Shown piece after piece: positions 55,301-63,701 of a DNA stretch of 64,000 nt. The stretch is from the NCBI RefSeq assembly GCF_004136015.1, contig NZ_CP024866.1, positions 3,414,860-3,478,859 of the forward strand, in the 5' to 3' direction. The notes below the pieces were generated by a model. That model saw only the letters and a program-made list of their open reading frames with translations. It ran no database searches and was not told where the DNA came from. Both the position numbers and the translations under genes were made by a program. How positions within the stretch are numbered: position 1 is the stretch's first letter; every line of letters starts with the position of its first letter. This DNA is from Pseudomonas sp. ACM7 (GTDB lineage: Bacteria; Pseudomonadota; Gammaproteobacteria; Pseudomonadales; Pseudomonadaceae).

Positions 55301-56921
55301 CGAGTGGACAGCTGAGTTGGTGCAGGACGGTAAAACGGCTGATGCGTTGGCTGTGCGACTGACCGCGACCGGCGAAGGCTGGCAGGTGACCCAAAGTCAA
55401 AGCCTGGACGTGGCCAGCGGTGATACGCCGCTGACCTTGCCGGTGGACGCGACGGATATTCGCCTGCGTCTGGACGACAGTCCGCAAGCGCTGTTCCGCT
55501 CGGCACTCGACGATCTGTTGAGTTATCCATACGGCGGCGTCGAACAAACGGCCAGTCGTTTGCTGCCGCTGAGCATTGCGTATCCGACGTTGTCGTCGAA
55601 TCCGCAGATTCGCGATCGCTTGCGCCTGATCATGCAGAACAGCCGTCTGCGCCTGGTGCAAATGGCCGGGCCTTCGGCGAGCTTCACCTGGTGGGGCATG
55701 GACGGTGAGCCGGATGCATTCCTCACTGCTTACGCTTACTACGCCGACTGGCACGCCAGCAAAGCGCTGGAGTTGAGTCTGCCGCCGGAGCATTGGCAGC
55801 GGGTGCTGGAGGTCTATTCGAAGCAGGCCAAAAACACGCCGCTGTTGCAGCGCGCGCTGATCCTGTCGTTCGCCAAGCAAATGCAATTGCCGGTGAACAC
55901 CTTGCTCAGCGGTTTGATGGATGATCTGTCGAAAGCGGGCGAGGGTAATGCGGCGAACCTGATGGACGATGGCGAGGACAGCATCGTCATGAGCGATCCG
56001 GATTCGGCGCTGGGTCTGGCGGCCGCTCGTGCGCTGACGGCCTCTTTGGCGAAGCAATCGAAGGTGATTCTGCCGGACGCATTCAATCGTCAACTGGCGG
56101 ATGCGCAACAGCGTTTGGCCGTCAGCTCGCAGCCGTTTGCCGAAGCCTTGAACCTGTCACTGCAAGCCTTCGATCAGGCTCACGCGCAAGCGTTGTTGCA
56201 ACGTCTGCTGCCACAGCAATCGACCCTGGAACGTGCGTTGGCGCTGACCTGGTTGCAACGCAGCATCGAGCAGGCTTCGCCCACCATTGCACTGGCACCG
56301 GGTGAAGGCTGGAAGAAAAAATACGGTGATACCGGTGAGACTTATTGGACGTGGCAGGGTGCTGCGCCAGTGCCTGCGGTGCTGTCGCTGACCGGTGCGC
56401 AAGAGCGTCCGCTGCGAGCGGCGTTGAGCTTCCAGACCAAACAACCGCTGGTTGATCCGATGGCCGTGACCATCACCCGTCGTCTGTCGCGTCTGGTGCC
56501 GGGCGACGAAGCCTTCACCTTCAAACTGGAAGCGGTCGGCACCCAACCGTTGTCCAGCGACAGCCTGTATCTGGACGAAGTGATCATCACCAGCAAAGCG
56601 GCCAAACCGCTGCGCTACGGCATGCTCGAAGTGCCGCTGCCACCGGGCGCCGATGTCGAACGCACCACGTGGGGCATCAAGCTCATGGGCAAGGCCGGCA
56701 CCGAACCGTCCACGTTGGAGAAGGCGCGTTTCGAGCCGGGGCAGATGGCCTATGCCATTCCGGTCGATGCCTTGAGTGGTGAATTGCGTCTGCGTCATTT
56801 GGTGCGTTTCTCGCAGAAAGGCCAGTTCAACCTGCCGCCGGTGCGTTTCACTCAGGTTTACGCGCCGCAGCATCAGGCTCAGGAACAGAAACCGGCCCTC
56901 GGCCAGGTCACGGTCAACTGA
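52356..56921 (+). CDS. magD: Bacterial alpha-2-macroglobulin without thioester (MagD)
   Basis: This is a 1521-residue periplasmic macroglobulin relative that, by analogy with the host protein, traps attacking proteases. A signal peptide ([20 protein letters not shown]) is followed by repeated macroglobulin beta domains, including [24 protein letters not shown] flexible stretch rich in Gly, Pro, Arg and Lys near residues 810-865 ([20 protein letters not shown]) fits a bait region. The place of the CxEQ thioester near residue 1057 reads GGVEQ, so the reactive Cys is absent. The ATG at 52356 overlaps the magC stop. MagD of P. aeruginosa is processed and tied to the inner membrane with its partners. 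Confidence 0.92.
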   Translation: MIGARMLRFLPLLLVFVLPFSAVNAEDTVEPSGYTPVAGESFFLLADSSFASDEQAMVRLEAPGRDYRRFRMEPYGGADIRVYRIDKPLDFLKRQKNLHRVVSDGQFKGEGLSNTLAYLWDNWYRKSRRVMQRAFSYESRKQVTEEVPELKMGTAMAAPTPYDAQPQFALIPGLPVVSQFRYPLWQAKPIQPPEGVNLAGSSSEFVSVAPGNVYIPLGNLKPGLYLVEALIGKYRATTMVFVSNTVAVSKIAGDELLVWAARKHEGSSVPKVNVLWTDGLGVMSSGATDADGLLRLKHVSPERSFVIGEDEEGGVFVSENFYYDSEIYDTKLYAFTDRPLYRPGDWVSLKIVGREFKNARDSVLPTAADVNVTVLDATGTALQSLALKLDSKSGTQGRFQLPDNAVAGGYELRFSYKDQAYSSAFRVAEYIKPHFEISLNLAKQDYRTGEPVKGSLVLLYPDGKPVADAKLTLSLRAQQLSMVDNELQYLGQFPVELTSTELTTDSKGNATLDLPATEKPSRYMLTVFASDGAAYRVKTTKEILIDRGAASFSLRAPQRFSAVGDKVAFSYLNEGGSEQSKSVTPSSYSWVRLEDQTVGEGKLAAKDKGFTLAFDRPGTYNLTLKDDHGRVVGATGHSVTGEGVKAVPGTVEIVLDKPEYKAGDEALALITFPEPISDALLSLERDKVEATALLSKGGDWLKMEKLSETQYRARIPVKDNFAPNLTFSVLYTKGGQYSFQNAGIKVIAPQIDVAIVTDKEAYQPGDTVSVDLTTQFAGKPIPAHLTVSVVDEMVYALQPEVAPTIDQFFYHPRRNNVRTSASLSFISYDVALPGSPGAPGKANRSERGVKVLERPRREDVDTAAWQPELITDANGKTRFTFKMPDSLTRWRITARAIADDGQVGQKKQFVRSEKPLYLKWSGPTKFRAGDKPDLGVFAFSQAEKPAKAELVIHFGGTEQRVPVTLNNGINYIALPAFALASGEWTAELVQDGKTADALAVRLTATGEGWQVTQSQSLDVASGDTPLTLPVDATDIRLRLDDSPQALFRSALDDLLSYPYGGVEQTASRLLPLSIAYPTLSSNPQIRDRLRLIMQNSRLRLVQMAGPSASFTWWGMDGEPDAFLTAYAYYADWHASKALELSLPPEHWQRVLEVYSKQAKNTPLLQRALILSFAKQMQLPVNTLLSGLMDDLSKAGEGNAANLMDDGEDSIVMSDPDSALGLAAARALTASLAKQSKVILPDAFNRQLADAQQRLAVSSQPFAEALNLSLQAFDQAHAQALLQRLLPQQSTLERALALTWLQRSIEQASPTIALAPGEGWKKKYGDTGETYWTWQGAAPVPAVLSLTGAQERPLRAALSFQTKQPLVDPMAVTITRRLSRLVPGDEAFTFKLEAVGTQPLSSDSLYLDEVIITSKAAKPLRYGMLEVPLPPGADVERTTWGIKLMGKAGTEPSTLEKARFEPGQMAYAIPVDALSGELRLRHLVRFSQKGQFNLPPVRFTQVYAPQHQAQEQKPALGQVTVN

Positions 56922-56922
56922 C

Positions 56923-58542
56923 ATGACCCGACCTCTGGTCTGGTTGCTGCTGTGCTTGATCCCTGCGCTGGCGACAGCGCAGGAGGAGCCGCTACGACTG
57001 GCTTTTAAAGGTGAGTTGCTGTCGTTGAGCCGGACTCAGGTGATGTCTCGCGAGCCGTTGCCGGCTGATTTGCAGACTCCGCTGGGCAGTGTGTGGAAGT
57101 TGTTTGTCTACGGCTGGCTGGCGGATACCGGTGCACATGAATCGCCTTACGAATGTCGCGGTCAGTCGAAAGATGAAGTTTACTGCTGCACGGCGGGCGG
57201 CAAGATTGAGCGCGATCAGGCGTTGGTGAAGTCGTGCGGGTTGTACTTTGAGCCGCAGCGGTTGGGCATTGCTGGCGCTGACTGGCGCACGTATTGGCAG
57301 GCGCGGCAGGCACCGGAGTGGTTGCTGGATTTGGCTTCGTTGCAGCCTTCCACGCGCGTTTCAGTGGCTGAGTTGCTGCGAATGCTGGCCGTGATGCCGG
57401 CGCAGGATCAGGCGCGGCGGGTGTTGCTGGATGTGGTGTTGAATGCGGCTGACGGCAATGTTGTGGGCGAACTCGGTGGCCGGTTGCGAGTGAAAACCTG
57501 GAGCTGGTTGGGGGACCAGGACCCTTCGTCGCGTCAGGGTGGTTTTGCCGGGTGGACAGTGGATGGCACGCCGGTTTGGGCTGGTGGGCGGGGGACCAGT
57601 CAAATGGTCTTGCGTAACTACGGTGGGGCGTTGGCTTCGGTGTTGCCGGTGGATTGGCCTTTGGATGCGGGACGCTGTGTCGAGGTGGGGCTGTTTTCAC
57701 GCTATCCCATCGGGCGCGTTCTGGCGGGGGATCGTGTTGTTGAGTCCGGGCCCTTGCAGGGCGACTACCGCGTCGAATTCACCAACGGCAATCAACTCGA
57801 TATCCACAGCGACGGCGAACTCTTTCTGCTCAAAGACAAGCTGGTCGCCCGTATTGACCGCGAAGAATATGTCGCCCGAGTCCTACAGCGCGAAGCCAAA
57901 CCCGAACCCGCCGAAGCCGCCAAAGCCCTGGCCGTCGCGATCCGTACGTACCTGCTGCAAAACGCCACCCGCAACGGCGACTGCCTGAGCATCGACGACA
58001 GCAGCAGCCGGCAACGCGTCGCCCCACGCCCTGCCACCGCCGAATCACGCCACATCGCCGCCTGGACCAGCGACCTGGTCCTCGCCGGCAGCACCGTCAC
58101 CTACCACTCCGACCAACCCGGCCCGGACAAACTCTCCTGGCAGCAAGCCGTCGAACAAGCCAACGCCGGCCAACGCTACGACGCCATCCTGCTCCACGCC
58201 TACCCCCGCGCCAGCCTCAGCCGCTGGGACAACCCCGTCGCCTCCTGCGAAGCACTCCCCGCTGCGCAAGACTGGCTGCAAAACCAACGCCGCGGCTGGC
58301 GTCCGCGGTTGGAAAGCGAGGTTGGCTACAACGAAGTCAGCACCTTCGCCGTCTGCCGCCTGGCCTTCGGCCGCCCCTACGTCGACCGCGAACGCCAGCG
58401 CCTCTATGTGCGCGGCGTGTTGTCGCTGCAAGACCGCCTCGACCTGACCCACGAATACCTGCACCTGGCCTTCGAAGCACACCCCAACGGCCAGGATGAA
58501 ACCTACATCGAAGGGCTCGCCCGCCACCTCTTGCTGGAATAG
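56923..58542 (+). CDS. magE: DUF2300 protein with SxxK, SpoIID-like and HExxH segments (MagE)
   Basis: This is a 539-residue exported protein, like E. coli YfaQ, with the signal peptide MTRPLVWLLLCLIPALATA. Three segments stand out. PLGSVWKLFVYGWLADTG (Ser 56, Lys 59) looks like the SxxK site of penicillin-binding proteins. Residues about 275-450 resemble SpoIID (EEYVARVLQREAKPEPAEAA, ALAVAIRTYLL, then VTYHSDQPG). The C-terminus has HEYLH (510-514) with Glu residues at 526 and 530, a zinc-peptidase pattern. It starts one nt after the magD stop. Codon use changes in the last third, where GCC and ACC codons dominate. The three-activity view is inference. Confidence 0.85.
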   Translation: MTRPLVWLLLCLIPALATAQEEPLRLAFKGELLSLSRTQVMSREPLPADLQTPLGSVWKLFVYGWLADTGAHESPYECRGQSKDEVYCCTAGGKIERDQALVKSCGLYFEPQRLGIAGADWRTYWQARQAPEWLLDLASLQPSTRVSVAELLRMLAVMPAQDQARRVLLDVVLNAADGNVVGELGGRLRVKTWSWLGDQDPSSRQGGFAGWTVDGTPVWAGGRGTSQMVLRNYGGALASVLPVDWPLDAGRCVEVGLFSRYPIGRVLAGDRVVESGPLQGDYRVEFTNGNQLDIHSDGELFLLKDKLVARIDREEYVARVLQREAKPEPAEAAKALAVAIRTYLLQNATRNGDCLSIDDSSSRQRVAPRPATAESRHIAAWTSDLVLAGSTVTYHSDQPGPDKLSWQQAVEQANAGQRYDAILLHAYPRASLSRWDNPVASCEALPAAQDWLQNQRRGWRPRLESEVGYNEVSTFAVCRLAFGRPYVDRERQRLYVRGVLSLQDRLDLTHEYLHLAFEAHPNGQDETYIEGLARHLLLE

Positions 58543-58545
58543 GCC

Positions 58546-59361
58546 ATGAAACTCCGTTATCCACAGGTCTTCCTGTTCCTTTGTTCTGTTTGCGTACTGC
58601 CGACAGTTCTTGCGGCTGAGAGCACCGTGAAACTCGATACGCCCGTTGGCGGCTGGCGCACCGGCGCACCTGAGGGTGAAGGCGAAAGCTTCCGTCAGAC
58701 CGTTAACTACCCGGCCTCCTCGGTGAATACACCGGTGGGCCAAGCCAATACCGCTCGCATCACTGGGCAGATCAAAGCCATGCCCAAGCCCGGTGAGCCG
58801 GGCCGGTTGATCGTCAACGGCGTCAGCATGCCACTGAAGATTGACCCCGCTGGTCGCTTTGATCGTCCGTTCTCATTCCCCAATGGCAGCAACAGCGTCG
58901 AAGTCCGCAGTCCCGATGGCCAGCAACGGCATCGCACGCAGTTCCTGAGCGCCAGCGGCGGCGCGACACCTGCCAAATTGCGAGTGCTACTGGCCTGGGA
59001 CAGCGACGGTACGGACCTGGATTTGCACCTCATCACCCCCGACGGCTCACACATCTGGTACGGCGATCGTGCTGCGCCCAATGGCGCGGCGCTCGATGTT
59101 GACGTGACGACGGGCTACGGCCCGGAAATCTTCGCTATGCCGGCGCCGATCAAGGGGCAGTATCTGGTGTACGTGAACTACTTCGGGGGCGGGTATCGCA
59201 GTGATGAGGAAGGACAGGAGGACGCGGTTCAGCCGCTGACGACGGCGCAGGTGACGGTGATTACGGAGGAAGGGACGCCGAACGAGAAGATGGAGACGTT
59301 CCTGGTGCCGATGCGGGCGGTGGGGGAGTTGACGTTGGTTAAGGGGTTTAGTTATCCGTGA
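58546..59361 (+). CDS. magF: DUF2135 protein, last gene of the mag operon (MagF)
   Basis: This is a 271-residue exported paralogue of MagA. The signal peptide ends near residue 25, then TPVGGWRTGAPEGEGESF parallels the MagA N-terminus. SNSVEVRSPDGQQRHRTQFL, LRVLLAWDSDGTDLDLHLITPDGS and MPAPIKGQYLVYVNYFGGGYRS align with MagA segment by segment. It starts 4 nt after magE and closes the operon. Two DUF2135 genes bracketing the same operon suggest that they form different complexes with MagD. Confidence 0.85.
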   Translation: MKLRYPQVFLFLCSVCVLPTVLAAESTVKLDTPVGGWRTGAPEGEGESFRQTVNYPASSVNTPVGQANTARITGQIKAMPKPGEPGRLIVNGVSMPLKIDPAGRFDRPFSFPNGSNSVEVRSPDGQQRHRTQFLSASGGATPAKLRVLLAWDSDGTDLDLHLITPDGSHIWYGDRAAPNGAALDVDVTTGYGPEIFAMPAPIKGQYLVYVNYFGGGYRSDEEGQEDAVQPLTTAQVTVITEEGTPNEKMETFLVPMRAVGELTLVKGFSYP

Positions 59362-59374
59362 GGGTGAAATAAAG

Positions 59375-59404
59375 CGACCGCAGCGTTTTTACGTAGCTGC
59401 AGTC
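59375..59404. other. Weak hairpin between magF and the DUF1016 gene
   Basis: GACCGCAGC and GCTGCAGTC pair with one G-T mismatch around an 11-nt loop in the gap between the convergent genes. A T run lies in the loop rather than after the stem, so termination is uncertain. Confidence 0.3.
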
Positions 59405-59424
59405 CCCGATCCTTGGTTGTCCGA

Positions 59425-60486
59425 TTATTGCGATTCGTCCTCCATGAAGGCGTCATCACTGGCCAGCTCGCGCTCAATCTGTTCGATGCTGGGCAGGCTG
59501 GTTTGAAGCTCTGCCGGCAAGGACTCCACCAACTGGTACTCGGCCACGCCGATAGGTCGGGCGTTATCACGCAGGGCATATTCGGCCACTACCTTGTTCT
59601 TGCTCTTGCATAGTAGAAGGCCGATGGTCGGGCCGTCCTGCGGATGTTTGAGTTGCGCATCCACTGCAGTGAGGTAAAAACTCAGTTGCCCCAAATGCTC
59701 TGGTTTGAACTTGCCAGCCTTGAGTTCGATCACCACATAGCAACGTAGCTTGAGGTGATAAAACAGCAGGTCTATGAAGAACTCGTCACCGCCTACGTCT
59801 AGCAGCACTTGCTTGCCGACGAAGGCGAAACCCGCACCCAGTTCCAGCAAGAAGTCAGTAACGTGTTTAACCAGAGCGTTTTCGATCTCGCGCTCCTGGG
59901 CATCAAGAGTCAGGCCGAGGAAGTCGAAACGGTAAGGGTCTTTCAGTGATTCGCGGGCAAGGTCGGATTGCGGTTTGGGCAACTGGCTATCGAAGTTGCT
60001 GACTGCCTTGCCACTACGCTCCAGCAGACGGGTCTCGATCTGCATCACCAAAATGTTGCGCGACCAGTTGTGCTCGATGGCCTGGGCGGCATACCAACGG
60101 CGGGTTTCAGGGCCATGAAGCTTGTCTAGCAGCACCAGATTGTGACCCCAAGGCAATTGTGCAGCAGCTTGTTGCACAAATTCCGCGTCCGGCCACGCGC
60201 CAGCAAAAGCGCGCATGTATTTGAGGTTGCGTGGGGAAAACCCTTTCATATCCGGAAAAGCCGCGCGTAAATCCTGAGCCAAGCGGTCGATGACCTTAGT
60301 CCCCCAACCCTGCTGTGTTTGGCGGGTCAAAATATCCTGACCGATCTGCCAGTACAGCAGCACCAGCTCGCGGTTCACCGCCAGAGTGGCGCGCTGCTGA
60401 GCGTAATGGATTCGGGATTTCAGGTCGGCCAGCCAATCACCATAGCCTTCGGGTGGCGTGCTCAGGCTAGCGGGGGTGTCGCTCAT
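59425..60486 (-). CDS. DUF1016 family PDDEXK nuclease (YhcG-like)
   Basis: This is a 353-residue protein with an N-terminal DUF1016 helical domain (HYAQQRATLAVNRELVLLYWQIGQDIL, KGFSPRNLKYMRAF) and a C-terminal PDDEXK nuclease fold (DEFFIDLLFYHLKLRCYVVIELKAGKFKPEHLGQL). The Asp and the Glu-x-Lys triad are visible. Such proteins are frequent near type I restriction loci and mobile DNA, with unsettled function. It is convergent with magF and divergent from the AT-rich restriction-like module, and it marks the start of the accessory end of the window. Confidence 0.88.
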   Translation of the reverse strand: MSDTPASLSTPPEGYGDWLADLKSRIHYAQQRATLAVNRELVLLYWQIGQDILTRQTQQGWGTKVIDRLAQDLRAAFPDMKGFSPRNLKYMRAFAGAWPDAEFVQQAAAQLPWGHNLVLLDKLHGPETRRWYAAQAIEHNWSRNILVMQIETRLLERSGKAVSNFDSQLPKPQSDLARESLKDPYRFDFLGLTLDAQEREIENALVKHVTDFLLELGAGFAFVGKQVLLDVGGDEFFIDLLFYHLKLRCYVVIELKAGKFKPEHLGQLSFYLTAVDAQLKHPQDGPTIGLLLCKSKNKVVAEYALRDNARPIGVAEYQLVESLPAELQTSLPSIEQIERELASDDAFMEDESQ

Positions 60487-60935
60487 GCATTTTTCCCTGA
60501 TGGCTTTTTTTCGGCGCGGCCTTCGCCGCGTGTGCCGTTATCTCGGTTTAGAGGTCAGTGGCGACGGTCGAAGATTAGTCAGCCCATTTGTCAGGCGCAA
60601 GCAGGTTGGGCTTTCTAGGAACTTTCCTTCAAAAGACAGCGAAGATGCTTACTTTTAGGCCGTTGTTGCTCAATGCACGAAAATAAATCTGTCCCTTTTT
60701 ATCGTGAGAGGGCATTGCTGCATTTTCACGGGCCCTGTCTGAAAAATAGGTTACAAGAGGGGGCGTTTAACCATCCATAGTGAATGATCGACAAAAGAAT
60801 TTTATGTGGTACTGGCAATACTGAATTGACAGGCGGAGGAGTGATGCCTATTCTTGCCGCACACACAGTGACAGTATGGCCAGTACTCACGTTCTGGTTG
60901 CCACTGATTCTCTCAATCGATGGGTGGAGCAAAAA
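60487..60935. other. 449-nt gap at the border of the AT-rich insert
   Basis: The first part is GC-rich with a hairpin CGGCGCGG-CCGCGTGTGCCG (60512-60537). From about 60600 the base composition falls. AAATAAATCTGTCCCTTTTT (60681-60700), a sequence I associate with the flanks of mobile genes in pseudomonads, sits inside an imperfect dyad CACGA-TCGTG. An ATG at 60876 in frame with the next gene lacks a good Shine-Dalgarno. No tRNA, direct repeat or att site was seen. Confidence 0.5.
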
Positions 60936-61127
60936 ATGAAAAAGAAACGATCTAAGAAATTTTCTACTCACGCCCTGACGGTGGCGATTTTTCTTGTTCT
61001 AAGCCCGAACATCAGTTTCGACTTCAGACAATCCTTGTCAACCGCGATCGACGGCTCACACATCAACAGCATTGAGGTCGCTCTAAAAAAAGACGCTGTC
61101 GACCAAAGCGGACTCTTCAAAAAATGA
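60936..61127 (+). CDS. Small single-pass membrane protein coupled to the HsdS-like gene
   Basis: This is a 63-residue protein with a very basic N-terminus (MKKKRSKKFSTH), one hydrophobic segment (ALTVAIFLVLSP) and a polar tail. GGAG lies six nt before the ATG at 60936; the frame is open to 60876 without such a site. Its TGA overlaps the ATG of the HsdS-like gene (ATGA), which argues that it is translated. It may be a leader or a membrane partner of the restriction-like module. No relative is recognised. Confidence 0.55.
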   Translation: MKKKRSKKFSTHALTVAIFLVLSPNISFDFRQSLSTAIDGSHINSIEVALKKDAVDQSGLFKK

Positions 61128-61714
61128 TTCAGAAAAAGAAACTTTCATCGATTGCAAAGATTTCACTCGGGCAGACTTTCAGAGAAAAAGCAGAAGCAAC
61201 GAACGATGAGAGTGGCATACGTTTAATTCAAATAAAAGATATTCGTGAGGGTGCTTTTTTTGATGCTGACGAATTGCCATTTGCGGAAATTGATCCCGCC
61301 AAGGCTAAAACACCCTTGGCTTTTGGTGATGTCCTATTGCCTTTGAGAGGGAATAGGAGTGAAGCTATGATTTATAGCGTGGATAATTCTGATGTTTTAG
61401 TCACTACGACGAATCAAGTGGCAGTTATAAAGTCGGAAGATCAGGGTGTTAGTTCTGCATATTTTCATTGGTATTTGAATTCGCCTTTTGGTCGTAGAGC
61501 TCTAGACTCAATTCGTGGTGGTGCTACGATTCCAAACATAAGTATTAAAAATTTATCTGAAATAGAGATTCCGATTCCGAGTCCTGAGGATCAGGCAATG
61601 ATTCTGAAAATCTATGATAATTGGTGCAAGCAGAAATCAGCATTGCAGGCCCTTTTGGTAAATGGTGAAAACCTGATGGCCAGTGCTTGTGTGCAAGTGT
61701 TGGGGGGTAAGTAA
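61124..61714 (+). CDS. Half-size type I specificity subunit (HsdS-like, one TRD)
   Basis: This is a 196-residue protein with one target-recognition domain (SIAKISLGQTFREKAEATND, IRLIQIKDIREG, FGDVLLPLRGNRSEA, VSSAYFHWYLNSPFGR, GGATIPNISIKNLSEIEIPIPS) and one conserved coiled segment at its end. Complete HsdS proteins have two such units in about 400 residues. Half subunits can act as dimers that read a palindromic split site. The gene is AT-rich relative to the rest of the window and lies one nt before hsdM. Confidence 0.85.
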   Translation: MIQKKKLSSIAKISLGQTFREKAEATNDESGIRLIQIKDIREGAFFDADELPFAEIDPAKAKTPLAFGDVLLPLRGNRSEAMIYSVDNSDVLVTTTNQVAVIKSEDQGVSSAYFHWYLNSPFGRRALDSIRGGATIPNISIKNLSEIEIPIPSPEDQAMILKIYDNWCKQKSALQALLVNGENLMASACVQVLGGK

Positions 61715-61715
61715 A

Positions 61716-63092
61716 GTGATAAATAGCTTGCGGCAGGGCTTTGTTAATGTTGTCGCTCCCTCGATTGAGCGGCTGCGCTCACGCTTGAGTGGCTCAGAGT
61801 TGGTTGAGCAAATAGTACTGTTTATGGTTCTGAGGTTTTACTTTTTAGATTCTGATTATTTTAAGAGCGCACCTTTGTTAGATGGGCGGGAGAATTTTGA
61901 TCGATGGTTGAAAATTGTCGTTGAAAGCAGTGGGGACGTCTCAAGTGATTTTAGAGAGTACTTTGTTTCGGTGTGTCAAAAGTCCGTTGCTTCTATGAGG
62001 ACAGACGCAGGTCTAAAAATGGACCTGTATGAGTTGTGGCAAGGGTTGAGCCAGTTGCCATTCGAGGGTGTCGGTGGTCGAACAGCGCTTGGAGAGTGTT
62101 TTGAGTTACTCCTCTTCATGTTTGCAGAAAATAGTATCGATGGTGCTGGCTATTCTTACACCCCGCGCGGTGTGGTGAATCTAGTGACGGAAATGCTAAA
62201 GGCTCAAGAGTCGGAGAGTATGTATGATCCTGCGTGCGGGTCTGCTGGGTTTTTGATAGCGGCGGCTAAACATGTAAATGAGAACTCAAGTGGTGCTCAG
62301 TTAAAGCTATACGGACAAGAGATTTCGTCATCCTCACTTTTTATTGCTAAGTCAAATATGCTCCTGCATGGGTTAGATGAAGAAAGTGTTGAGCTTTCCA
62401 ATAGTATATTCAGCGCTCATGGAGGGGAGGGTAAATTTGGGCGATTTGATGTGGTTACCGCGAACCCTCCTTTTTCCCTTCGCTGGGACGACTATGCAAC
62501 TGACGTTTTTTTTGAATACGGTATTCCGCCAAAATCTAATGCGGATTATGCGTTTCTTCAAAGAGCATTGTTTAGCTTGAAGGAGAATGGTCGTGCTGCC
62601 ATTGTTGTTCCTACTGGCGTTCTCTCTCGGCAGGGTATAGAGAAGGCTATTAGAGTAAATTTTTTAAATAATCATCATATTGAAACGGTTGTAGCATTAC
62701 CGTCAAATACTTTTTACGGTACTGCTGTCCCCGCGAATATTTTAGTTCTCCGTCGGACTCGAAATGAAAGTGATGTTCTTTTTGTTGACGCTTCTAGCTT
62801 TTTTTCGAAAGACCGTAATCGGAATGTTATTGTCGGCGAGGCAGTGAGTAAGGTCGTTGCTCTGTGCGATGCAAGAGCAGATGATGGGGTCTTTTCTAAA
62901 TTGGTGCCGTTGGTCGATATAGAAAATAATGATTGGAATTTGACCGTTTCCAAATACCTTCTTCGTGAAGTGCTCGAAGATGTTGAACCTTTGGAAACAT
63001 TGGTTGAACGTCAAATTGGTCTTGAGGGACAGTTGGAAGATCTACAGAAAGAAATGTTTGGGCTCATATCTGGCTTGAAAAAGAAATCTTGA
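61716..63092 (+). CDS. N-6 adenine DNA methyltransferase (HsdM-like)
   Basis: This is a 458-residue type I modification methylase. DPACGSAGFL (residues 171-180) is the AdoMet-binding motif, NPPF (250-253) is the catalytic motif IV for adenine, and YTPRGVVNLV is motif X. GRAAIVVPTGVLSRQGIEKAIR and FYGTAVPANILVL are further HsdM marks. The start is GTG at 61716 after a G run. The order S then M, with no R gene in view, is unusual. Its end is 45 nt from an IS256-type terminal repeat. Confidence 0.9.
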   Translation: MINSLRQGFVNVVAPSIERLRSRLSGSELVEQIVLFMVLRFYFLDSDYFKSAPLLDGRENFDRWLKIVVESSGDVSSDFREYFVSVCQKSVASMRTDAGLKMDLYELWQGLSQLPFEGVGGRTALGECFELLLFMFAENSIDGAGYSYTPRGVVNLVTEMLKAQESESMYDPACGSAGFLIAAAKHVNENSSGAQLKLYGQEISSSSLFIAKSNMLLHGLDEESVELSNSIFSAHGGEGKFGRFDVVTANPPFSLRWDDYATDVFFEYGIPPKSNADYAFLQRALFSLKENGRAAIVVPTGVLSRQGIEKAIRVNFLNNHHIETVVALPSNTFYGTAVPANILVLRRTRNESDVLFVDASSFFSKDRNRNVIVGEAVSKVVALCDARADDGVFSKLVPLVDIENNDWNLTVSKYLLREVLEDVEPLETLVERQIGLEGQLEDLQKEMFGLISGLKKKS

Positions 63093-63136
63093 TTTATAAG
63101 TAAGATAAAAAGCCAATGGTCTGATCGGTTGGGGCG

Positions 63137-63701
63137 AGGGTGTCCCTGATTTTGTGTAAACGGGATTTCTATTAAACCGTTAACAGCCGGTCTTCAAACT
63201 GGATACTGAAGCGATTCAAAGCCGCTTTCCAGTCCCGGATCGGCATTGTCCACTTCTTGCTGATGTTGTTCAGCGCCAGATAAAACAGCTTCGTCACGGC
63301 CTCATCGGTCGGAAATGAGGCACGCGTTTTGATCACTTTGCGCAGGCTCATGTTGATCGATTCGATGGCGTTGGTGGTGTAGATCACCTTGCGAATTTCG
63401 GCTGGATAATCAAAAAACGGGATCACCCGAGCCCAGTTTCGCCGCCATGACAGACTGATCGACTGGTACTCGGCGTCCCATTTGGCTTCAAATTCGCAGA
63501 GCCGTTGTTCAGCCAATTCAGCGGTGGCCGAGGTGTAAATCAGCCTCAAGTCAGCCGCGACTTCCTTCTGCCGTTTCCACGATACGAAGTTCAAGCTATT
63601 GCGCACCATATGCACGATGCACAGCTGAACGACAGCTTTCGGGTAAACCGTTTCAATCGCCTCAGGGAAGCCTTTGAGGCCGTCCACGCAGGCGATGAAG
63701 A
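63137..63701 (-). mobile_element. IS256-type element, right part, interrupted by IS66
   Basis: The plus strand from 63137 reads GAGGGTGTCCCTGATTTTGT, which fits the terminal repeat of IS256 relatives. The transposase reads in from the right on the minus strand and ends at 63172. The other half of the element is missing because an IS66-type end (GTAACC) begins at 63702. Confidence 0.75.
63172..63701 (-). pseudogene. IS256 family transposase, C-terminal fragment
   Basis: This is the C-terminal part of an IS256-type DDE transposase, starting within the conserved FIACVDGLKGFPEAI and running through YPKAVVQLCIVHMVRNSLNFV, YPAEIRKVIYTTNAIESINMSLRKV and the final RFSIQFEDR. About 175 residues remain of roughly 400. 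The N-terminal part would lie beyond the IS66 insertion, outside the window. It is inactive as it stands. Confidence 0.9.

Noticed and set aside
53895..56108. 737-codon minus-strand frame opposite magD
   Set aside because: Antisense shadow of the macroglobulin gene, rich in Arg, Gln and His with no motif.
60487..61127. Integration site of a genomic island (att or tRNA)
   Set aside because: No tRNA, integrase or direct repeat could be recognised at the border of the AT-rich segment.
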